The translations under genes were made by a program, and so were the position numbers. A stretch of 14,728 nucleotides of DNA from Devosia sp. GTDB taxonomy: Bacteria; Pseudomonadota; Alphaproteobacteria; Rhizobiales; Devosiaceae. The stretch is taken from assembly GCA_028290225.1 (NCBI GenBank), contig JAQGKH010000143.1, forward strand, positions 1 through 14,728, given 5' to 3'. Below are positions 6,037 to 13,312 of the stretch, piece after piece. The number at the start of each line of letters is the position of its first letter. Position 1 is the stretch's first letter. The notes beneath the pieces are model-generated. The model was not told where the DNA came from and did no database searches. It saw only the letters and a program-made list of their open reading frames with translations.

Positions 6037-6846
6037 ATGAGCACTGGATTGATGGCCGGCAAGCGTGGCCTGATCATGGGCCTGGCCAACAACCGCTCCA
6101 TTGCCTGGGGTATCGCCAAGCAGCTGCACGCCCAGGGCGCCGAGATGGCGTTTTCCTACCAGGGCGAAGCGCTCAAGCGCCGCGTCGAGCCGCTGGCGGC
6201 TGAAGTGGGTTCCGATTTCCTCGTGGAATGCGACGTCACCAATGATGCCGCGATGGACGAGACCTTCCGCCAGATCAAGGAGCGCTGGGGGGCTCTGGAT
6301 TTCGTGGTCCATGCCATCGGCTTTTCCAACAAGGACGAACTCGAAGGCCGCTATATCGAGACCTCGGCCGAGAACTTCGCGCTGACCATGAATATCTCGG
6401 TATATTCCTTTACCGCCGTGGCCAAGCGGGCCGAGCCGCTGATGTCGCCGGGCGGGGCGTTGCTGACCCTCACCTATTACGGCGCGGTCAAATACGTCCC
6501 GAACTACAATGTCATGGGCGTCGCCAAGGCCGCGCTGGAAGCTTCGGTGCGCTACCTCGCCGTGGATCTGGGCAAGAACGGCATCCGCGTCAACGCCATC
6601 TCGGCCGGCGCCATCAAGACCCTCGCAGCTTCCGGCATTTCGGGGCTGCGCGACATGCTGCACTGGCAGGAAGCCAATTCGGCGCTGCGCAAGAACGTCG
6701 ATATCGATGACGTGGGCGGTGCCGCAACCTATCTGCTGTCGGACCTTGCAGGCGGCGTCACCGGGGAAATCCACTATGTGGATGCCGGCTTCAACGTCGT
6801 GGGCATGAAGTTGCTGGACAACGACACGCAAGCCGCCGGCGAATAA
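6037..6846 (+). CDS. fabI: Enoyl-[acyl-carrier-protein] reductase (NADH)
   Basis: 269 residues; ATG at 6037 with AAGGGA 8 bases upstream. FabI reduces the trans-2-enoyl-ACP double bond in the last step of each fatty acid elongation cycle. It is a divergent short-chain dehydrogenase: the nucleotide-binding segment is GLANNRSIAWGIA (15-27), and the active site has Tyr147 (in TYYGA), Tyr157 and Lys164 in the Tyr-x6-Lys arrangement. These align with E. coli Tyr146, Tyr156 and Lys163. VHAIGFSNKDEL (91-102) and ISAGAIKTLAASGI are further FabI signatures. Length is normal. It heads a plus-strand run with the histidine phosphatase (22-base gap) and aroC. FabI is the family targeted by triclosan. The longer frame from 5932 overlaps the divergent gene and was rejected. 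Confidence 0.97.
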   Translation: MSTGLMAGKRGLIMGLANNRSIAWGIAKQLHAQGAEMAFSYQGEALKRRVEPLAAEVGSDFLVECDVTNDAAMDETFRQIKERWGALDFVVHAIGFSNKDELEGRYIETSAENFALTMNISVYSFTAVAKRAEPLMSPGGALLTLTYYGAVKYVPNYNVMGVAKAALEASVRYLAVDLGKNGIRVNAISAGAIKTLAASGISGLRDMLHWQEANSALRKNVDIDDVGGAATYLLSDLAGGVTGEIHYVDAGFNVVGMKLLDNDTQAAGE

Positions 6847-6868
6847 GCTCCAAAGGTTCCGTTTTCTC

Positions 6869-7510
6869 ATGACTGCTGCGTTGCACTGGCCTGACTTCTA
6901 TTTCGCGCGCCATGGGGAAACCGACTGGAATCGCGAGCAGCGCTATCAGGGCACGCGCGATATTCCCCTCAACCGCACCGGACAGTTGCAGGCCGATGCC
7001 AATGGCCTGCTGCTGCGCCAATTGCTGGAACGGGACAACCGCGATCCTGCTTCGCTCGACTGGTTCGCCTCGCCCCTCAGCCGCGCCGCCGAAACCATGG
7101 ACCGGATGCGCGCGGCCTTCGACATGCCGCTTCCGCCGGTGGTCCACGACCGGCGCCTCATCGAAATCTCTTTTGGTGCGCTCGAAGGGCGTCTTCATTC
7201 CGAAATCCATCGCGAGCAGGCCCAGGCACCGGGCGAGCGCGACGCCAGCTATTGGGCCTTCCGGCCCGAACAAGGCGAGAACTACGATGACGTGGCCGCT
7301 CGCCTCCTCGAATTCGCCCAGGACCTGACGCAAAATGCCGTGGTCGTCGCCCATGGCGGGGTGCTGCGCGTGCTGCGCCACCTGGTGGAAGGCACCAAGC
7401 GCGCTGAAGTGCTCAACTGGCCCCCGCCGCAGGGCGTGATCGCCCGTTTTGCCGGGGGCCGCATGACCCTTCATGCCGCACTCGACACCTGGACCGCTCC
7501 GGCTGATTGA
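6869..7510 (+). CDS. Histidine phosphatase family protein (phosphoglycerate mutase-like)
   Basis: 213 residues starting at ATG 6869; only a weak AAAGG lies about 12 bases upstream, so translation may depend on coupling to fabI, 22 bases before. The RHGET motif sits at 14-18, with His15 the phosphate-accepting residue. Arg72 in SPLSRAAET, Glu99 and His162 in VVVAHGG complete the catalytic set of the branch 1 family. It is often labelled GpmB, but members include phosphatases for many small substrates, and a cofactor-dependent mutase of glycolysis is normally longer (about 230-250) with different loops. The fabI - phosphatase - aroC order is common in Hyphomicrobiales as I recall it, but the biological substrate is not known from sequence. 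Confidence 0.92.
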   Translation: MTAALHWPDFYFARHGETDWNREQRYQGTRDIPLNRTGQLQADANGLLLRQLLERDNRDPASLDWFASPLSRAAETMDRMRAAFDMPLPPVVHDRRLIEISFGALEGRLHSEIHREQAQAPGERDASYWAFRPEQGENYDDVAARLLEFAQDLTQNAVVVAHGGVLRVLRHLVEGTKRAEVLNWPPPQGVIARFAGGRMTLHAALDTWTAPAD

Positions 7511-7555
7511 CCCCTCACGCCGGCCTGCCTAAACAGGGGCAAGCAGGAGCCATTC

Positions 7556-8671
7556 ATGTCATTCAACACCTTCGGGCAGCTTTTCCGCTTCACCACCTGG
7601 GGCGAAAGCCACGGGCCGGCGCTTGGCGTCGTCGTGGATGGCTGCCCGCCCGGATTGCGCCTGACGCCAGAACTGATCCAGCACGACCTGGATCGCCGCA
7701 AGCCCGGCCAGTCCAAATACACCACCCAGCGCCGCGAAGCCGACGAAGTGCGCATCCTTTCGGGTGTGTTCGAGGACGAGCGCACCGACGGCCCCCGCAC
7801 CACCGGTACGCCCATTTCGCTCATGATCGAAAACACCGATCAGCGCTCCAAGGACTATGCCGAGATTCGCGACAAATATCGGCCCGGCCATGCCGACTAC
7901 ACTTATGACCAGAAATATGGCATTCGCGATTACCGCGGCGGCGGCCGGACCTCGGCCCGCGAAACCGCTGCACGGGTGGCGGCGGGTGCAGTGGCCCGGC
8001 AGGTGCTGGCGGGCATCACCATCCGTGCCAGCCTGGTGCAGGTCGGCCCCCACAAAATCGACTATGCCCGCTTCGACTGGGCGCAGGTCGACCAGAACCC
8101 GTTCTTCTGCGCGGACGCCGAAGCGGCCAGCCTATGGGCCGATTACCTCGACGGCATCCGCAAAGCGGGCAATTCGGTTGGTGCGGTGATCGAGGTGGTG
8201 GCGGAAAATGTGCCGCCCGGCTGGGGGGCTCCGGTTTATGGCAAGCTCAGCGCCGATCTCGCCTCGGCGATGATGAGCATCAACGCGGTCAAGGGCGTCG
8301 AGATCGGCGCTGGCTTTGATGCCGCCAGCCTCACCGGCGTCGATAATGCCGACCAGATGCGCGCGGGCACCGAGCGGCCATATTTCCTGTCCAACCATGC
8401 CGGCGGCATTCTGGGGGGGATTTCCAATGGCGATCCGATCGTGTGCCGCTTCGCGGTCAAGCCGACCTCATCGATCCTGCAGCCCCGCCAGACGGTGACG
8501 ACCGCCAACACCGATGCCGATATCATCACCAAGGGCCGGCACGACCCTTGCGTCGGCATTCGCGCCGTGCCGGTGGGCGAGGCCATGATGGCCTGCGTGC
8601 TGGCCGACCACTTCCTGCGCCATCGCGGGCCGACCGGTCGGGAAGGTGGGATTGGCTTTGGCCGCAACTAG
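7556..8671 (+). CDS. aroC: Chorismate synthase
   Basis: 371 residues; ATG at 7556 with AGGAG 6 bases upstream. The enzyme converts 5-enolpyruvylshikimate-3-phosphate to chorismate with reduced FMN, the last common step of aromatic amino acid and folate precursor synthesis. Signatures in order are TTWGESHGPALG (13-24), RRKPGQSKYTTQRREAD (47-63), RPGHADYTYDQKYG (109-122), YRGGGRTSARET (126-137), SNHAGGILGGISNG and KGRHDPCVGIRAVPV near the C-terminus. Length is that of bacterial AroC. It is the third gene of the fabI run (45-base gap). Its TAG stop (8669-8671) overlaps the stop of the convergent tlyA-type gene inside CTAG, so no separate terminator fits between them. The flavin reductase it may need is not nearby. 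Confidence 0.98.
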   Translation: MSFNTFGQLFRFTTWGESHGPALGVVVDGCPPGLRLTPELIQHDLDRRKPGQSKYTTQRREADEVRILSGVFEDERTDGPRTTGTPISLMIENTDQRSKDYAEIRDKYRPGHADYTYDQKYGIRDYRGGGRTSARETAARVAAGAVARQVLAGITIRASLVQVGPHKIDYARFDWAQVDQNPFFCADAEAASLWADYLDGIRKAGNSVGAVIEVVAENVPPGWGAPVYGKLSADLASAMMSINAVKGVEIGAGFDAASLTGVDNADQMRAGTERPYFLSNHAGGILGGISNGDPIVCRFAVKPTSSILQPRQTVTTANTDADIITKGRHDPCVGIRAVPVGEAMMACVLADHFLRHRGPTGREGGIGFGRN

Positions 8672-9432
8672 CCGTCCGAGGCGGGAACCTGACTAGCCTG
8701 GCGGCTGAATACCAGTACGGTTTCGCTGTTCCCGTCCCCGCCGCTGATCGGGGAGGGGACCGACAGGCGGTGCTGGAAGCCTTGCTCGGCGACAAACTCG
8801 ATCACCTCGGCCAAAGCCTGCGCGATGGCCACCGGATCGGACGCGATCCCCCGCTTGCCGATATTGTGCCGTCCAACTTCGAACTGCGGCTTGAACAGGA
8901 TCACGGCATCGGCCGTTGGCGTGCAAAGTGCCAGTGGCGCTTCGAGCACCTTGATCACCGACACAAAGCTCAGGTCCGAGACCAGCAGATCGATGGGATC
9001 GGGGATGATCTCGGTGGAAAGCTCACGCGCATTGACCCCTTCCATGCTGACCACGCGGTTGCTGCCCTTTAGGCGCTCGTGGAACTGCTCATGGCCGACA
9101 TCAACAGCATAGATGCGCCGGGCGCCGCGCTCCATCAGCACCTGGGTAAAGCCGCCGGTGGACGCGCCAACATCAAGGCAGGTTTTACCCTCCACACTGA
9201 TGCCGCCAGCATCGAGCCCGGCAATCAATTTAAGCGCAGCGCGGGACACATAGCTGGCGGCGGGATCACTCAGCGTGATCTGGTCGGCGCGTTCCACCAT
9301 CTGGTTGGCCTTGACCGCCGGCGCGCCATTGACCGTGACCGTGCCGCGCAGGATCGCGTCACGCGCCCGGGCGCGACTCGGCACCAGCCCCCGCTGCTCC
9401 AGCGCCAGATCGAGCCGGATACGCTCGCTCAA
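8668..9432 (-). CDS. tlyA: TlyA-family rRNA methyltransferase (S4 domain plus FtsJ-like domain)
   Basis: 254 residues. The start is TTG at 9432: an in-frame TGA lies two codons upstream, and the S4 domain begins at once (RLDLALEQRGLVPSRARARD), so no ATG or GTG fits. The N-terminal S4 RNA-binding domain covers about residues 3-62. The Rossmann methyltransferase follows, with SRAALKL (Lys68), CLDVGASTGGFTQVL as the S-adenosylmethionine motif (85-99), VSDLSF (Asp153) and FKPQFEVG (Lys181, Glu185), matching the K-D-K-E set of FtsJ-like enzymes. TlyA proteins of actinobacteria 2'-O-methylate 16S and 23S rRNA and affect capreomycin sensitivity; the proteobacterial substrate is less certain, and some members are annotated as hemolysins. 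The start overlaps the SCO stop as TTGA, suggesting translational coupling. GAAGG directly abuts the start codon, an unusual spacing. Confidence 0.93.
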   Translation of the reverse strand: MSERIRLDLALEQRGLVPSRARARDAILRGTVTVNGAPAVKANQMVERADQITLSDPAASYVSRAALKLIAGLDAGGISVEGKTCLDVGASTGGFTQVLMERGARRIYAVDVGHEQFHERLKGSNRVVSMEGVNARELSTEIIPDPIDLLVSDLSFVSVIKVLEAPLALCTPTADAVILFKPQFEVGRHNIGKRGIASDPVAIAQALAEVIEFVAEQGFQHRLSVPSPISGGDGNSETVLVFSRQASQVPASDG

Positions 9433-10031
9433 CCTTCAACCAGCCGCTTGACCTTGGCCAGCGCCGTTTCGCCCGCTTCGCCATAGGCGATGGTGCCATC
9501 AAAGCTGCCATTGGCGTCGATCAGGAAGGTAAGGGCGGTGTGATTCACCAGGTAATAGGGATCGTTGGGCTCGCCGGTTATCTCGGAGAAAGCGCCGAAT
9601 GCCGCCTTTGCAGCTTCGGTCGCTGCGGCGTCTCCCACCAGTCCGATAATGGATGGATCGAACCCCTCCACATAGCCCTTCACCGTCTCCAGCGTATCCC
9701 GCTCGGGATCGACGGTGACGAAGATGATGCGCAACTGCTCCGCGGTCAGGCCCAGCTGCTGGCGCCAGGCCGTGGTTTCGGCAAGCGTCGTTGGGCAAAC
9801 ATCGGGGCAGAAGGTATAGCCGAAAAAAACAAGGCTCGGTGTGCCGCGCAGATCGTTTTGCGTGAACGTGCCGCCCTGGGTGGACTGGAGCGCGAATTCC
9901 TGCCCGGTCACCCCAAGGGGGCGCGTGGGCGGCCGGAACAGATAAAGAGCGGTTGCGGCAACAGCCACCACCGCAACGAGGCTCCACAGCGCGATGCGAA
10001 ACCGGCGGAGGGCCTTGGGGGATCGGGTCAT
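9429..10031 (-). CDS. SCO1/SenC/PrrC family copper-binding thioredoxin-fold protein
   Basis: 200 residues from ATG 10031, 4 bases after the xseB stop; a longer frame to 10073 overlaps xseB and is less likely. A single membrane anchor lies at about residues 11-31 after a basic N-terminus, so the domain faces the periplasm. The copper site is visible: TFCPDVCPTT gives Cys75 and Cys79 (CxxxC), and His164 lies in YLVNHTALTF. VTVDPERDT (105-113) is also typical. SCO proteins deliver copper to the CuA centre of cytochrome c oxidase or act as redox sensors or thiol-disulfide exchangers. No oxidase genes are nearby. The gene lies between xseB and tlyA, where I would expect dxs in related bacteria. 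Spacing of 4 bases upstream and a 4-base overlap downstream indicate one transcript. Confidence 0.93.
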   Translation of the reverse strand: MTRSPKALRRFRIALWSLVAVVAVAATALYLFRPPTRPLGVTGQEFALQSTQGGTFTQNDLRGTPSLVFFGYTFCPDVCPTTLAETTAWRQQLGLTAEQLRIIFVTVDPERDTLETVKGYVEGFDPSIIGLVGDAAATEAAKAAFGAFSEITGEPNDPYYLVNHTALTFLIDANGSFDGTIAYGEAGETALAKVKRLVEG

Positions 10032-10035
10032 CGGT

Positions 10036-10284
10036 TCAAGCGTCCAGCGGTTCGGTGCCAGTGGCACGGCCATCGCGCGCCAGGGTGATCTTTTCGATCC
10101 TTGCCTCGGCGGTGCGCAGCAGGTTTTCGCAATGCGCCTTCAAGGCTTCGCCCCGTTCGTAAATGGCAATGGACTCGGCCAAAGGCGCCTTGCCCCCTTC
10201 GAGCTTGCCGACAATCTCTTCCAACTGCGCCAGCGCCGCCTCGAAGCTGAGGGATTTGACATCGTCATGGGGTGCTTCGGCCAT
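10036..10284 (-). CDS. xseB: Exodeoxyribonuclease VII small subunit
   Basis: 82 residues, ATG at 10284 with AGGA about 6 bases upstream. XseB is the helical small subunit that, in several copies per XseA, forms exonuclease VII, which degrades single-stranded DNA from both ends to oligonucleotides. The family pattern is clear: SLSFEAALAQLEEIVGKLEG (11-30), APLAESIAIYERGEALKAHC (33-52) and LLRTAEARIEKI (55-66). Length is typical. It lies 8 bases after the deacetylase-like gene and 4 bases before the SCO gene, so it is the second gene of a four-gene operon. xseA is not in the window, which is usual. Confidence 0.96.
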   Translation of the reverse strand: MAEAPHDDVKSLSFEAALAQLEEIVGKLEGGKAPLAESIAIYERGEALKAHCENLLRTAEARIEKITLARDGRATGTEPLDA

Positions 10285-10292
10285 CGGAGATC

Positions 10293-11240
10293 CTAATCCT
10301 CGAGACGGCCAACGGCGCCGTCCATCAGCATGGCCACATGGTGCGAAACGCCACCGGCCAGCCCCTTGAGGTCATAGCCACCTTCCAGCAGCGACACAAT
10401 CCGGTTGCCGCAGTGGCGTTCCGCCACATCCATCAGCTTGCCCGTCAGCCAGCTGAAATCGGCCGATTGCCAGTTGAGCTGGGACAGGGGATCGCGCTGA
10501 TGCGCGTCAAACCCGGATGAAAGCAGCAACAGGTCGGGTGAAAAGTCGATCAGCGCCGGGATGATCCGCCCCATATAGGCCTCGCGCATCGCCGCCCCGT
10601 CGCTTTGGGCATCGAGCGGCACGTTGACGATGTTGCCGACCCCGGTTTCAGATGGCGCCCCGGTGCCTGGATAAAGCGGCATCTGGTGGCTCGAGGCATA
10701 GAACACCGTGGGGTCCGTCTTGAAGATATCCTGCGTGCCATTGCCGTGATGCACGTCGAAATCCACGATGGCGACGCGCTCGGCCCCGTATTTGCGCTGC
10801 GCCTCACGCGCCACGATGGCGGCCGTGTTGATGAGGCAAAAGCCCATCGGCGCCTCGATCTCGGCATGGTGCCCGGGCGGGCGGATGGCGCAAAAGGCGT
10901 TGTCGGCTTCGCCCAGCAGCACGGCGTCGAGCGCGGCCAGCGCGCCGCCCAACCCGGTGGCGGCCACATCCATGGAGCGGGAGGAAATAAAGGTGTCGGC
11001 GTCGATCTGCCCGATGCCTTCCGCCGGGCGCGCCTGACGCAACCGCGCCAGATAGGAACCGCCATGCACCAGCTCGGCCAAGGTCAGATCGGCTGAAACA
11101 GCGTTGCGCCGCAACAGCTTATCGAAACGCGAGCGCCCCAGCGCTTCCTCCACCGCGGCGATGCGCTCGGCGCGTTCGGCATGGCCGGGCGGGGTCTGGT
11201 GATCGGCAAAATTGGGCTGGCTGACAAGAAGGGTGGTCAC
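10293..11240 (-). CDS. Histone deacetylase-like amidohydrolase (acetylpolyamine deacetylase family)
   Basis: 315 residues starting at GTG 11240, with GGAG about 9 bases upstream. The fold is the arginase/deacetylase type with a catalytic zinc. Motifs are IRPPGHHAE (119-127, catalytic His124-His125), VDFDVHHGNGTQ (159-170, metal ligands Asp162 and His164), SSGFDAHQRDPL (241-252, ligand Asp245) and LEGGYDL (285-291, with the transition-state Tyr289). Bacterial members remove acetyl groups from polyamines, small amines or proteins. No substrate-gating insertion or second domain is evident. It heads the minus-strand operon with xseB, SCO and tlyA, and is divergent from the Sua5 gene with a 64-base gap. 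Deacetylase next to xseB is a familiar arrangement in this order; a functional link to exonuclease VII is not established. Confidence 0.94.
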   Translation of the reverse strand: MTTLLVSQPNFADHQTPPGHAERAERIAAVEEALGRSRFDKLLRRNAVSADLTLAELVHGGSYLARLRQARPAEGIGQIDADTFISSRSMDVAATGLGGALAALDAVLLGEADNAFCAIRPPGHHAEIEAPMGFCLINTAAIVAREAQRKYGAERVAIVDFDVHHGNGTQDIFKTDPTVFYASSHQMPLYPGTGAPSETGVGNIVNVPLDAQSDGAAMREAYMGRIIPALIDFSPDLLLLSSGFDAHQRDPLSQLNWQSADFSWLTGKLMDVAERHCGNRIVSLLEGGYDLKGLAGGVSHHVAMLMDGAVGRLED

Positions 11241-11266
11241 CGCAAGGAGCTCCGCTCGAAGGCATC

Positions 11267-11297
11267 GTCTTGACGCGCTAAGGCATGGTTGTCAAAC
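11267..11297. promoter_or_regulatory. Candidate overlapping divergent promoters (deacetylase operon and Sua5 gene)
   Basis: The 64-base gap holds a perfect TTGACA on the minus strand (11295 to 11290) facing the deacetylase gene, and CTTGAC on the plus strand (11269-11274) facing the Sua5 gene. The TTGAC and GTCAA arms (11270-11274, 11291-11295) form a short dyad. At normal spacing the -10 regions (CAAGAC, TCAAAC) are poor, so only the -35 elements are convincing. Confidence 0.3.
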
Positions 11298-11304
11298 CAG
11301 CGCC

Positions 11305-12255
11305 ATGAACATGAACGACCCATTAACGGTTTCCGATCCCGCCAGCCCCCAGGCGGCGGCCGCCTTGCTGCGGGCCGGGCAACTCTGCGCCTTTCCCACC
11401 GAAACCGTTTATGGTTTGGGGGCCGATGCGACCAATCCCGATGCGGTGCTGGCGATCTACGCTACCAAGGGTCGGCCGCGCTTCAATCCGCTGATCATTC
11501 ATTGCGCCGATCTGGCGATGGCCGAACGCTTCGCCCGGTTCTCGCCGCTGGCCCTTCGACTGGCCGCGCTTTGGCCCGCGTCCCTGACTTTAGTCCTGCC
11601 GGCGCGACCCGGCAACGGCTTGGCCGATGTGGCGACCGCCGGACTCGATACCGTGGCGATCCGCATTCCCGACCATCCGCTGGCATTGGCGGTGATCGGG
11701 GAAGCGGGACTGCCCCTGGCCGCGCCATCGGCCAATCCATCCGGGCGGTTGTCGCCCACCACGGCCGAACAGGTGCGGCGCGGCTTTGCCGGCAAGGTCC
11801 CGGTGCTGGATGGTGGTCCCTGCCGGGCGGGCGTGGAGTCCACCATCATCGCGGTAGACGGGGAGCGGCTGGTGCAGTTGCGCGCCGGCGCCATGGCGCG
11901 CGGGGAAATCGAAGACCGGGCAGGGGTCACGGTCGAACTGGCGCATGCCGATGCGGCGATCGCCGCGCCCGGCATGCTGCGCAGCCATTATGCGCCGGGA
12001 GCCCTGGTGCGGCTCAACACCACCCCGCAGCCGGGCGAAGCTTATCTTGCCTTTGGCGCGGCGAGTGCTTTTGCCGGTCCTGTACGCAATCTTTCACCCT
12101 CGGGCGACCTGCACGAAGCGGCCCGCAATCTTTTTGCCATGCTGGGTGAACTCGATGCCAGCGGCGCCCCGACCATTGCCGTGGCGCCAATACCGCGGAC
12201 GGGGCTGGGCGAAGCCATCAACGACCGGCTGGAGCGGGCGGCCGCTCCACGCTGA
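11305..12255 (+). CDS. L-threonylcarbamoyladenylate synthase, full-length Sua5 type
   Basis: 316 residues from ATG 11305 (a second ATG at 11311 is equally possible; neither has a clear ribosome-binding site). The enzyme makes threonylcarbamoyl-AMP from threonine, bicarbonate and ATP for the t6A37 modification of ANN-decoding tRNAs. The YrdC domain spans about 13-200: FPTETVYGLGADA (30-42), IYATKGRPRFNPLIIH (51-66) with the KxR substrate-binding residues, and APSANPSGRLSPT (140-152) with SxN. A linker leads to the C-terminal Sua5 domain, with GMLRSHYAPGA (223-233) as its hallmark. It is therefore Sua5 rather than the shorter TsaC. It is divergent from the deacetylase gene and ends 15 bases from the dnaJ-like stop. 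The longer frame from 11212 overlaps the divergent gene and is rejected. Confidence 0.95.
   Translation: MNMNDPLTVSDPASPQAAAALLRAGQLCAFPTETVYGLGADATNPDAVLAIYATKGRPRFNPLIIHCADLAMAERFARFSPLALRLAALWPASLTLVLPARPGNGLADVATAGLDTVAIRIPDHPLALAVIGEAGLPLAAPSANPSGRLSPTTAEQVRRGFAGKVPVLDGGPCRAGVESTIIAVDGERLVQLRAGAMARGEIEDRAGVTVELAHADAAIAAPGMLRSHYAPGALVRLNTTPQPGEAYLAFGAASAFAGPVRNLSPSGDLHEAARNLFAMLGELDASGAPTIAVAPIPRTGLGEAINDRLERAAAPR
12230..12249. terminator. Terminator-like hairpin at the Sua5/dnaJ-like convergence
   Basis: TGGAGCGG (12230-12237) and CCGCTCCA (12242-12249) are perfect complements around a 4-base loop. They lie in the last codons of the Sua5 gene, just before its TGA. With only 15 bases between the two stops it could act on both transcripts. 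There is no T-tract on either side, so it may instead stabilise the 3' ends or be a coding coincidence. Confidence 0.35.
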
Positions 12256-12270
12256 AGCAGCCGCCGGGAA

Positions 12271-13230
12271 TCAGTCCCGTACCTTGTAGGGCTTCTGGTC
12301 GCGCCAGAACCGCATCAGGCTTTCGAGATCCGGATCGCCCCCGGGCGGCAGCACGACCTTGAGGTTCACATAAAGGTCGCCATCGCCATAAAGGCCCTTG
12401 CCCTTGAGGCGCAGCGACTTGCCGGTATCCACCCCCGGCGGCAGGTTCAGCTCCACCGAGCCATCCAGCGTCGGCACGCGCACTTTCACCCCGAGCACGG
12501 CTTCATAGAGTGTAATCGGCAGGTCGGTGCGCAGATCGCTGCCATCGCGCCGGAAGGTTTTGGACTTCTCGAACTTGACCGTCACCAGCGCGTCGCCATT
12601 TTCCCCGCCAATTGGGCTGGGCTGGCCCTGGCCCTTGAGGCGAATCTGCTGGTTTTCCTCGACCTTTTCAGGCAGCTTGACCGACAGCACCTTGCCGCTG
12701 GGCATGCGCACGGGGATGGAGGCGGCCTTGTGCGCATCTTCCAGCGAGACCGCTGCCGTTACCACCACGTCCTCGCCCTTGCTGCGGGTACTCCCGCCAC
12801 CGCCACCACCACCACCCGCAGCCGCGCCGGTGAAGGGGTCCCACTGGGCCCCACCGGTTGAAGCCCGGCCGGCAGCCCCGCGAGGTTGCCCGCCAAAGCC
12901 GTTCATGAATTCCTTGAGGATGTCCTCGGCCGAAAATCCCCCCTGCGCCGAGCGCGCGCCACGCGCCGAGCCGCCATAGGATCCGGGATTGAAGCCGGCA
13001 AAGCGGGGATTGCCGTCGGCGTCGATTTCGCCGCGGTCGAACTGCGCCCGCTTGCCCGCGTCGTTGAGCAAATCATAGGCATTGGTCGCCTCGGCGAACT
13101 TGGCCTGGGCACCGGGGTCTTCAGGGTTCTGATCGGGGTGGTACTTCTTGGCCAGCTTGCGATAAGCGGACTTGATGTCCTTTTCGCCAGCCGTGCGAGG
13201 CACCCCAAGTACGGTATAGGGATCGCGCAT
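12271..13230 (-). CDS. Class B DnaJ (CbpA-like) cochaperone
   Basis: 319 residues. The ATG at 13230 begins MRDPYTVLGV with GGA a few bases upstream; a TTG at 13239 is possible but less likely. The J domain covers about residues 3-68, with HPD at 31-33, which activates Hsp70 (DnaK) ATPase. A Gly/Phe-rich region (about 75-150) ends in eight consecutive glycines (139-146). Two C-terminal substrate-binding barrels follow, with VSLEDAHKA (162-170 region), LPITLYEAVLGVKVRVPTLD and LKGKGLYGDGDLYVNLKVVL. There are no CxxCxGxG repeats, so the zinc finger of class A DnaJ is absent. It is not next to dnaK. It is divergent from pdxH with a 126-base gap and converges on the Sua5 gene. A role as auxiliary DnaK partner is inferred. 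Confidence 0.94.
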   Translation of the reverse strand: MRDPYTVLGVPRTAGEKDIKSAYRKLAKKYHPDQNPEDPGAQAKFAEATNAYDLLNDAGKRAQFDRGEIDADGNPRFAGFNPGSYGGSARGARSAQGGFSAEDILKEFMNGFGGQPRGAAGRASTGGAQWDPFTGAAAGGGGGGGGSTRSKGEDVVVTAAVSLEDAHKAASIPVRMPSGKVLSVKLPEKVEENQQIRLKGQGQPSPIGGENGDALVTVKFEKSKTFRRDGSDLRTDLPITLYEAVLGVKVRVPTLDGSVELNLPPGVDTGKSLRLKGKGLYGDGDLYVNLKVVLPPGGDPDLESLMRFWRDQKPYKVRD

Positions 13231-13259
13231 GGGTTCCAATCAGTTAGGGTTGCGAGGCG

Positions 13260-13289
13260 TTGCTTAGCCTCTGGTTCAAGTCCTATATG
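13260..13289 (+). promoter_or_regulatory. Candidate promoter for pdxH
   Basis: TTGCTT (13260-13265) and TATATG (13284-13289) are 18 bases apart on the plus strand. The -10 region coincides with that of the opposing dnaJ-like promoter on the other strand. The predicted leader of about 60 bases would contain the 13293-13324 inverted repeat. Confidence 0.3.
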
Positions 13290-13312
13290 GCGAGCGCCCC
13301 TCCCAATGTCCA
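13284..13312 (-). promoter_or_regulatory. Candidate promoter for the dnaJ-like gene
   Basis: On the minus strand TGGACA (13312 to 13307) and CATATA (13289 to 13284) are exactly 17 bases apart; the -35 matches TTGACA at 5 of 6 positions. The predicted leader is about 47 bases. No convincing sigma-32 pair was found: a CTTGAA at 13280 to 13275 lacks a matching -10 at normal spacing. Confidence 0.4.

Noticed and set aside
5833..6870. 345-codon open frame on the minus strand opposite fabI
   Set aside because: Antisense shadow of a certain gene; no domain and no ribosome-binding site consistent with expression.
13231..13280. Possible sigma-32 heat-shock promoter (CTTGAA at 13280-13275, minus strand) for the dnaJ-like gene
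   Set aside because: At 15-18 bases downstream there is no -10 resembling CTATNT.
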